NCBI GenBank assembly: GCA_000719695.1
Contig: JOHN01000011.1
Coordinates: forward strand, 62,001 to 126,000
Reading direction: 5' to 3'
Origin: Streptomyces sp. NRRL F-6131
GTDB lineage: Bacteria > Actinomycetota > Actinomycetes > Streptomycetales > Streptomycetaceae
DNA: 64,000 nucleotides
Part shown: in pieces, positions 59,316 through 64,000 of the stretch
Numbering within the stretch: the first letter of the stretch is position 1
How the letters are laid out: each line of letters starts with the position of its first letter
The notes under the pieces: generated by a model
What the model was told of the DNA's origin: nothing
Databases searched by the model: none
What the model saw: only the letters and a program-made list of their open reading frames with translations
Translations under genes and position numbers: made by a program

Positions 59316-60157
59316 TTGCCGATCCCCACGGTCATGCCCTGGATGATCCGCGTGCCCATCCAGGAGAACAGCGCGATCATCGGGGCGACGATGATGCAGA
59401 CTCCGGCGAACATCGTTCCGTAGTCCATTCCGTTGATCTGCTCGGTGGCGACGAACTCGGCGAGCGCCACCGGCAGGGTGATGCGGTCCTGGCTGTGCGT
59501 CAGGACCAGGGCGAACAGCGTCTCGTTCCAGGCGCTGATGAACTGCAGCAGGAACGCGGTGATCAGCCCGCCGCGGGCGACCGGCAGGACCACCTGGAGG
59601 AAGGTGCGCACCGGACCGGCGCCGTCCAGGACGGCGGCCTCCTCCAGCACCGTCGGGATGCCGGCGAAGAAGCCCGTCAGCATGAAGACGGTGAAGGGCA
59701 TCGCCAGCCCCAGGTAGACCAGGACCAGTCCGAGGTGGCTGTCGGTCAGGTCGGCCCGGGCGAGGCCGACGAACAGGGGGACCACCAGGACCTGCCCGGG
59801 GACACCGAGCCCCAGGGCGAAGGTGACCGTCAGCGCCGAGGAGACCCGGGACCGGCGGCGCGCCAGCGCGTAGGCGCAGGGCGCGGCGACGGCGACCGCG
59901 GCGAGGGAGGAGAGGACCGCGACGACGACGCTGTTGAGCGCGGCGGGGGCGAAGCCGCCGTCGTGGAGCGCCTTGCCGTAGTTGTCGAGCCGCGGCGGGG
60001 AGGGGAGCCCGAAGGCCTGCCGCAGGATGTCGGGGCTGTCGCGCAGCGACGTCAGCAGGATCCACAGGATCAGCAGGAGGTCGGCGGCCACCACGCACCA
60101 CACGACCGTGGTCGCGAGGCGTCTCGGCAGGCCGGCCGGCCCGCGTTCGGTTCGCAC
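59312..60157 (-). CDS. Carbohydrate ABC transporter permease (MalG type)
   Basis: Inner-membrane protein of 281 residues with six helices and the cytoplasmic EAA loop EEAAVLDGAGPVRTFLQVVLP near residue 185. It forms the channel with the second permease. No ATPase gene lies in the operon; a shared MsiK-type ATPase elsewhere in the genome is the rule in streptomycetes. GTG 60157 has GAGAGG 8 nt upstream. Confidence 0.92.
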   Translation of the reverse strand: MRTERGPAGLPRRLATTVVWCVVAADLLLILWILLTSLRDSPDILRQAFGLPSPPRLDNYGKALHDGGFAPAALNSVVVAVLSSLAAVAVAAPCAYALARRRSRVSSALTVTFALGLGVPGQVLVVPLFVGLARADLTDSHLGLVLVYLGLAMPFTVFMLTGFFAGIPTVLEEAAVLDGAGPVRTFLQVVLPVARGGLITAFLLQFISAWNETLFALVLTHSQDRITLPVALAEFVATEQINGMDYGTMFAGVCIIVAPMIALFSWMGTRIIQGMTVGIGK

Positions 60158-60171
60158 GTGCTGTGCCTCTC

Positions 60172-61140
60172 TCAGTACTCGACGGCCTCGCGCCGCATCA
60201 GCCGGCGCAGGACCAGGGTCATCACGGTGACCATCAGCAGGCTCGTGATCGCGGCGGCCGTGGCCATGCCGAGCCGGGGGACGGTGGCCTGGGGGAACGC
60301 CTCCGCGTAGACGTAGAGGGCGGTGTTCCAGCTGCTGACGGGCGGGTAGGAGCTGCTGGTGCCGCCGAAGAGCAGGATCAGTTCGAAGATCTTGACCGAG
60401 CTGACCGTCCACAGCACCGCGCAGACCGAGATGACGTCCCAGGCGCAGGGGAGGGTCACGTGGCGGAAGCGCTGGAAGGCGTTGGCGCCGTCGAGCTCGG
60501 CCGCTTCGTAGAGGTACGGCGGGATCTGGTCGACGGCGGCCATGATGATGGAGGTGTAGTAGCCGGTCGCCGTCCAGATCAGGGTGGCCATGACCATCGG
60601 CAGCAGGTTGTCGGTCGACAGCCACTTCGGCGGGGTGGTGACGCCGAGGAGTTCGAGCGCCCGGTTGACCGGACCGTCGGGCGAGAACAGGAACCCGGCG
60701 GCGATGCCGAACACCATGGCGTTGACCAGGCAGGGGAAGAACAGCACCGACCGGGCGAACAGCCGTGCCCTCATCTCCCGCAGCACCAGGGTCAGCAGGA
60801 AGCTGAGCGCGAAGGTGACCGCGCCGCCGACGAACATCAGCTCCAGGGTGTTGACCAGGGAGGTCCTGAACGTCGGGTCCTGGAAGAGCAGTTCGTAGTT
60901 GCGCAGGCCGCGCCACTCCATCGCCCCGAGGCCGTCCCACGTGTGGAGACTGGTCCAGATCGCGTACCCGACGGGCGCGAGGAACAGGACGGCGTAGACG
61001 ATCAGTGCGGGGGCGGTGAACGGCCAGAAGATCCGCCGCTGCTGCCGCTCGTGGGGGCCGGCGTCCGTGGTGCGGGCGGGGGCCCGCCCGGTGCTCCGGC
61101 CCGGAGAGGTCCGGGGCTTTCCGAGGAGTGTGGTCGCCAC
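60172..61140 (-). CDS. Carbohydrate ABC transporter permease (MalF type)
   Basis: Inner-membrane protein of 322 residues: a hydrophilic N-terminal tail of 35 residues, then six helices (FTAPALIVYAVLFLAPVGYA, TLELMFVGGAVTFALSFLL and others) and the EAA loop LYEAAELDGANAFQRFRHVTLP. The GTG at 61140 follows the binding-protein stop by 3 nt. Partner of the MalG-type permease. Confidence 0.92.
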   Translation of the reverse strand: MATTLLGKPRTSPGRSTGRAPARTTDAGPHERQQRRIFWPFTAPALIVYAVLFLAPVGYAIWTSLHTWDGLGAMEWRGLRNYELLFQDPTFRTSLVNTLELMFVGGAVTFALSFLLTLVLREMRARLFARSVLFFPCLVNAMVFGIAAGFLFSPDGPVNRALELLGVTTPPKWLSTDNLLPMVMATLIWTATGYYTSIIMAAVDQIPPYLYEAAELDGANAFQRFRHVTLPCAWDVISVCAVLWTVSSVKIFELILLFGGTSSSYPPVSSWNTALYVYAEAFPQATVPRLGMATAAAITSLLMVTVMTLVLRRLMRREAVEY

Positions 61141-61143
61141 GGC

Positions 61144-62439
61144 TCAGCCCTGGGTCTGCCAGTACGCGACCTGGTCGGCCTTGCACTTGGCGACGAACCG
61201 GGCGGCGCCGGTCTTGCCGTGCCACAGGTCCAGGAAGTTCTGGTTGAGCACCTTCGGCGGCCAGTTGCCGGCGACGCCGTCGTACGGCAGGCGCACCGTC
61301 GCGCTGCTCAACGCCTTCTGGGCGTCGGCCAGTTCGGCCGGGGCCGGGATGTCCTCGCGCGGCGTGAGGTTGAGCGCGCCGGTCGAGATGCCGGACAGGT
61401 GCTTCTTCTGCAGGAAGAAGGCGATGAACTTCTCGGCCTCGCCCGCGTGCTTCGCCCGCTTGGGGACCGAGAAGCCGAACAGGGTGGCGTCGGGGCTCTT
61501 CGCTCCGGGCGGCAGCAGGGAGCCGAACGTCCAGCCGGCCGGGATCTGCTGGGCGACCTCCGAGGTGACCCAGCTGCCGTTCATGTAGAAGGCCGCCTTG
61601 CCACCGGCCCAATTGGTCTCCTGGGCAGGGTACTTGGTCGCGTCGTAGCCGTCGATGAGGTACCCGCCCCGGACGATCTGCTCGACCTTCGCCGCGGCGT
61701 CCAGCACCGCCGGGTCGTCCCACGTCGCCCCGGTGCGGTCGGCGGCGAGCCGGCTGACGTCGACCCCGCCGGCGTTCAGCAGGTAGTCGAAGTACAGGCC
61801 GTTGGTCCACGGATCCTCGCCCTCGGAGGCGAAACAGGGCTTGCTCTTCGCCTTGAGCGCGTCGCAGACCTTCAGCAGCCCCGCCCAGTCGCGCGGCGTC
61901 TGCGGCATGGCGGCGGCGAGGTCGGGGTCGGCGGCGTTGTAGTAGAGGCCGGTGGTGGCGACCTCGTAGGGGATGACGTAGTGGTTCGAGCCCGCCGGGT
62001 CCTTGGTCAGCATGTCGAAGTACTTGGTGGGGAGGACCTGCGAGACCGGGACGTTCTCGCCGGGCACCGTCATCTGCAGCACGGCGGAGAGGTCGCGGGC
62101 CTGACCGGCCGAGGCCACCGCGCCGAAGATCGCGTCATTGGCCTGGTCCCACAGGTCGGGGGCCTGGTTGGCGGCGATCGCCGGGCCGATCTTCTTGGAG
62201 ACGTCCCGGCCGGCCCAGGTGACCTCGACCTTGATGCCGGTGGTGGTGCTGAAGTCCGCGATGGCGGACTTCAGCACCAGCGCCTGCGGCTCCTCGGCAC
62301 GCCACATCGACCAGTAGGTGAAGCTCGCGGCCCCCTCGGAGTCGCCGGAGCTGCCGCAGGCACTGGTGCCGAGTACGAGTGCGGTCGCTGCGGCCGCCCC
62401 CACGATGCGGGTGGCGGCGGGCACGGTGAATCTACCCAT
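61144..62439 (-). CDS. Sugar-binding lipoprotein of the ABC transporter
   Basis: Extracellular solute-binding protein family 1, 431 residues. Lipoprotein signal GAAAATALVLGTSAC with the lipidated Cys at residue 28. The body has SFTYWSMWRAEEPQALVLKS, NQAPDLWDQANDAIF and INGSWV-like YMNGSWVTSEV, typical for oligosaccharide binders. The ATG at 62439 has GAGGAC 7 nt upstream. First gene of the operon, behind a LacI operator. Ligand unknown. Confidence 0.92.
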   Translation of the reverse strand: MGRFTVPAATRIVGAAAATALVLGTSACGSSGDSEGAASFTYWSMWRAEEPQALVLKSAIADFSTTTGIKVEVTWAGRDVSKKIGPAIAANQAPDLWDQANDAIFGAVASAGQARDLSAVLQMTVPGENVPVSQVLPTKYFDMLTKDPAGSNHYVIPYEVATTGLYYNAADPDLAAAMPQTPRDWAGLLKVCDALKAKSKPCFASEGEDPWTNGLYFDYLLNAGGVDVSRLAADRTGATWDDPAVLDAAAKVEQIVRGGYLIDGYDATKYPAQETNWAGGKAAFYMNGSWVTSEVAQQIPAGWTFGSLLPPGAKSPDATLFGFSVPKRAKHAGEAEKFIAFFLQKKHLSGISTGALNLTPREDIPAPAELADAQKALSSATVRLPYDGVAGNWPPKVLNQNFLDLWHGKTGAARFVAKCKADQVAYWQTQG

Positions 62440-62534
62440 GGGGTCAGTCCTCTCAGGGCGCGCGGAGAGTGCGCAGGGTGCGGGAGCGTGATCGACAGCG
62501 GGGGATCCGGATCCGGACCGGCTGGATGGCAGGA

Positions 62535-62564
62535 ACCGTAGAGCGCACTTGACCGGTAAAACAA
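62535..62564 (-). promoter_or_regulatory. Promoter and LacI operator of the sugar operon
   Basis: On the minus strand TTGTTT (62559-62564) and TACGGT (62535-62540) are 18 bp apart, an acceptable -35/-10 pair. The palindrome TTGACCGGTAAA (62549-62560) lies between and over them, so a bound repressor would block the polymerase. Confidence 0.65.
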
Positions 62565-62647
62565 GGGCAAGAGCGAAAGTCGCAAAAATCGGACGCGGGC
62601 GTGACCGTGGAGGCGAGAGGATGCGTGCAAGGGCTGCTGTGCGCTGC

Positions 62648-62677
62648 TTGACTGGGGTCGCTCCCCGGTCGTAGGTT
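62648..62677 (+). promoter_or_regulatory. Promoter of the lacI-family gene
   Basis: TTGACT (62648-62653) and TAGGTT (62672-62677) with an 18-bp spacer fit the vegetative streptomycete promoter. The start of transcription would be near 62684, just ahead of the operator at 62691. Confidence 0.6.
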
Positions 62678-62690
62678 CGGAGCTCAGTGG

Positions 62691-62702
62691 TTGACCGGTA
62701 AA
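62691..62702 (+). promoter_or_regulatory. LacI-type operator, second copy
   Basis: TTGACCGGTAAA, identical to the copy at 62549-62560, placed between the promoter and the ATG of the regulator. The centre-to-centre distance of the two copies is 142 bp. It suggests autorepression. Confidence 0.75.
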
Positions 62703-62715
62703 ATAGAGGGTGTCC

Positions 62716-63717
62716 ATGGCGACGATGCAGGACGTGGCAGACCGCGCGGGCGTGACGAAGCAGACCGTTTCGAACGTCATCAGTGGCCGGGTGCCGGTGC
62801 GCCCCGCGACCGCGGCGAAGGTCCGCGCGGCGATCGCCGAGCTGGGCTACACGCCCAACCTGGTGGCCAGGTCCCTCGCGACCGGCAGCACCAAGACGGT
62901 CGGGCTGTTCGTCCCGACCGTGGCCGGCGCGTTCTACGCGGACGTGGTCGAGGCGGCCGAGGACGTCCTCGAGGAGCACGGCTACCACCTGCTGCTGTGC
63001 ACCACGCGCCTGGACGGGGAGCGGGCCCGCCGGCACCTCGCCGGCCTCACCAGCCGCTCGGTCGACGCGCTGCTGATCGCCGGCGACCGCGACCTCAACG
63101 ACCACCTCCCGCTGCTCGCCGGTGCCCGCTTCCCGGTCGCCCTGTGCGCCTGGGAGACCGGGACGCCGGACGCCTTCCCCGTGGTCACCGTCGACTACGA
63201 GCAGGCCGGCTACCTGGCCGGCCGCCACCTGCGCGGACTCGGCCACGAGCGGGTGGCCGTGCTGGCGAGCCCCGACCACACCACCCGCCTGGCCGGGTTC
63301 CGGCGCGCCTTCGCCGCCGACGGCCTGGACCTCCCCGACAGCGCCGTCCACATTGCGGCCGAACCGACCATGGCCGGCGGCTTCGAGGCCGCCAACGCGG
63401 CCTTCGCCGCGGATCCCGGCCTCACCGCGGTCTTCGCCACCCACGACGTCCTCGCGCTCGGCACGCTCGAGGCGGCGCGGATCTCCGGCCGTTCCGTGCC
63501 CCGGGACCTCTCCGTCGTCGGGCACGACGACAACCCGGACGTCCGACTCGCCCGCCCGGCGCTCACCACCGTGGCCATCCCGAAACGGGAGATGGCCCGC
63601 CAGGCGATCGAGCTGCTGCTGCGCGCGGTCGCCAAGTCGACACCGGTCGTCAACTCGCTCCAGCTGCTCCGGCCCGAGCTGATCGTCCGGGACAGCACCT
63701 GCCCGCCGACGATCTGA
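62716..63717 (+). CDS. LacI-family transcriptional regulator
   Basis: Protein of 333 residues. The N-terminal helix-turn-helix with hinge (TMQDVADRAGVTKQTVSNVI, VRAAIAELGYTPNLVARSLA) is followed by a periplasmic-binding-protein-like sensor domain (VGLFVPTVAGAFYADVVEAA, VTVDYEQAGYLAGRHLRGLG, ALTTVAIPKREMARQAIELL). It should repress the divergent sugar operon and itself until the imported sugar binds. The ATG at 62716 is chosen as GAGGG lies 5 nt upstream; GTG 62710 and ATG 62722 are in frame too. Confidence 0.93.
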   Translation: MATMQDVADRAGVTKQTVSNVISGRVPVRPATAAKVRAAIAELGYTPNLVARSLATGSTKTVGLFVPTVAGAFYADVVEAAEDVLEEHGYHLLLCTTRLDGERARRHLAGLTSRSVDALLIAGDRDLNDHLPLLAGARFPVALCAWETGTPDAFPVVTVDYEQAGYLAGRHLRGLGHERVAVLASPDHTTRLAGFRRAFAADGLDLPDSAVHIAAEPTMAGGFEAANAAFAADPGLTAVFATHDVLALGTLEAARISGRSVPRDLSVVGHDDNPDVRLARPALTTVAIPKREMARQAIELLLRAVAKSTPVVNSLQLLRPELIVRDSTCPPTI

Positions 63718-63808
63718 CGGTCGGTCCGACTGGCGCAGGTACGTGATGTGACGTCAGGTGTCTCTCGCCGGAGCGGTGTTGCCGGGTCCGACGGAGCCGG
63801 GTCGGGTC

Positions 63809-63820
63809 TTTACCGGTCAA
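63809..63820. promoter_or_regulatory. Third LacI-type operator, downstream of the regulator gene
   Basis: TTTACCGGTCAA is the exact reverse complement of the two upstream operators. It lies 92 bp after the regulator stop and before a terminator hairpin, away from any evident promoter. Confidence 0.6.
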
Positions 63821-63840
63821 ACGGTCGCTCCGCCCATGCC

Positions 63841-63873
63841 GATGACCGGCCGCGGCTCGCGCGACCGGTCATC
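63841..63873. terminator. Hairpin terminator between convergent genes
   Basis: GATGACCGG (63841-63849) pairs with CCGGTCATC (63865-63873). It lies between the regulator and the leftward gene ending at 63913. Confidence 0.65.
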
Positions 63874-63912
63874 GAAGGCGGAAAGCGGCAGCCGTGAACG
63901 GCCCGGCCACCG

Positions 63913-64000
63913 CTACTCGCCCCAGAGCGTGCCGGCGGCGGCGCGCTCCAGGGAGGTCACGCCGTCGGCACGGCGCTCGCGGAGGAGTTCGCCGCCGAGG
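63913..64000 (-). CDS. C-terminal end of an unidentified protein (5' part outside window)
   Basis: A well-biased minus-strand frame reads GGELLRERRADGVTSLERA, then AAGTLWGE and a TAG stop at 63913-63915. Only 28 residues are visible, too few to assign a family. It is convergent with the LacI-family gene. Confidence 0.55.
   Translation of the reverse strand, partial: LGGELLRERRADGVTSLERAAAGTLWGE

Overview
The window is very GC-rich, with codon third positions almost all G or C, many GTG and TTG starts, 4-nt start/stop overlaps (ATGA, GTGA), and Streptomyces-type promoters and families: a DnaE1-like Pol III alpha subunit, a PASTA-less membrane Ser/Thr kinase, ricin-lectin glycosidases and small secreted proteins. 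This points to a streptomycete (Streptomyces or Kitasatospora). No tRNA, rRNA, CRISPR array, insertion sequence or phage gene is recognisable.

Layout. (1) 1-8894: an accessory locus of small-molecule enzymes on both strands: zinc alcohol dehydrogenase (cut by the window edge), RmlD-like reductase, APH-fold kinase, inositol-monophosphatase-like phosphatase, a HAD phosphatase/class III aminotransferase fusion, PfkB kinase, second HAD phosphatase and family 2 glycosyltransferase. It looks like an aminosugar, aminocyclitol or amino-alcohol pathway. (2) 8914-11958: a leftward unit of a GNAT protein and two tandem 2-oxoglutarate oxygenases with TTG starts. (3) 12157-16118: two small secreted proteins, a secreted lipase-like hydrolase and a second alpha/beta hydrolase. 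(4) 16172-21838: dnaE and a divergent Ser/Thr kinase, followed by a scar of two gene fragments (21841-22740).

(5) 22800-33094 is the most striking part: one compact leftward operon of overlapping genes. In transcription order it encodes a lysine 2,3-aminomutase-type radical SAM enzyme, a JmjC/cupin oxygenase, a methyltransferase, a pheganomycin-ligase-like ATP-grasp enzyme, a SET-domain protein, a FemAB-like acyltransferase, an alpha/beta hydrolase, an MFS exporter, an unannotated 44-codon gene and a 603-residue protein of unknown family. This is most likely an undescribed natural-product pathway that makes beta-lysine and ligates it or a derivative. Upstream lies a frameshifted beta-lactamase-fold hydrolase.

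(6) 34636-44036: a leftward light/singlet-oxygen type operon: FAD oxidoreductase, ECF sigma factor, small membrane protein, B12-binding MerR photoreceptor (LitR/CarH type), second FAD oxidoreductase, DUF1365, Cfa-type methyltransferase, DUF1295 membrane protein and DNA photolyase. It couples photo-sensing to lipid modification and DNA repair. (7) 44200-54710: scattered genes: an allene-oxide-cyclase-like exported barrel, a secreted His-rich protein, an Orn/Lys/Arg decarboxylase, a Rho_N-like small protein, a one-component ABC exporter preceded by very short coupled ORFs, a GtrA-like membrane protein, an XRE regulator divergent from a quinone reductase, and an Ala/Pro-rich secreted protein.

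(8) 54857-63717: a carbohydrate-uptake operon (binding lipoprotein, two permeases, DUF5107/TPR protein, secreted glycosidase-like ricin-lectin protein) divergent from its LacI regulator. Three copies of one palindrome (TTGACCGGTAAA) lie around it. The window ends in the 3' end of a leftward gene.
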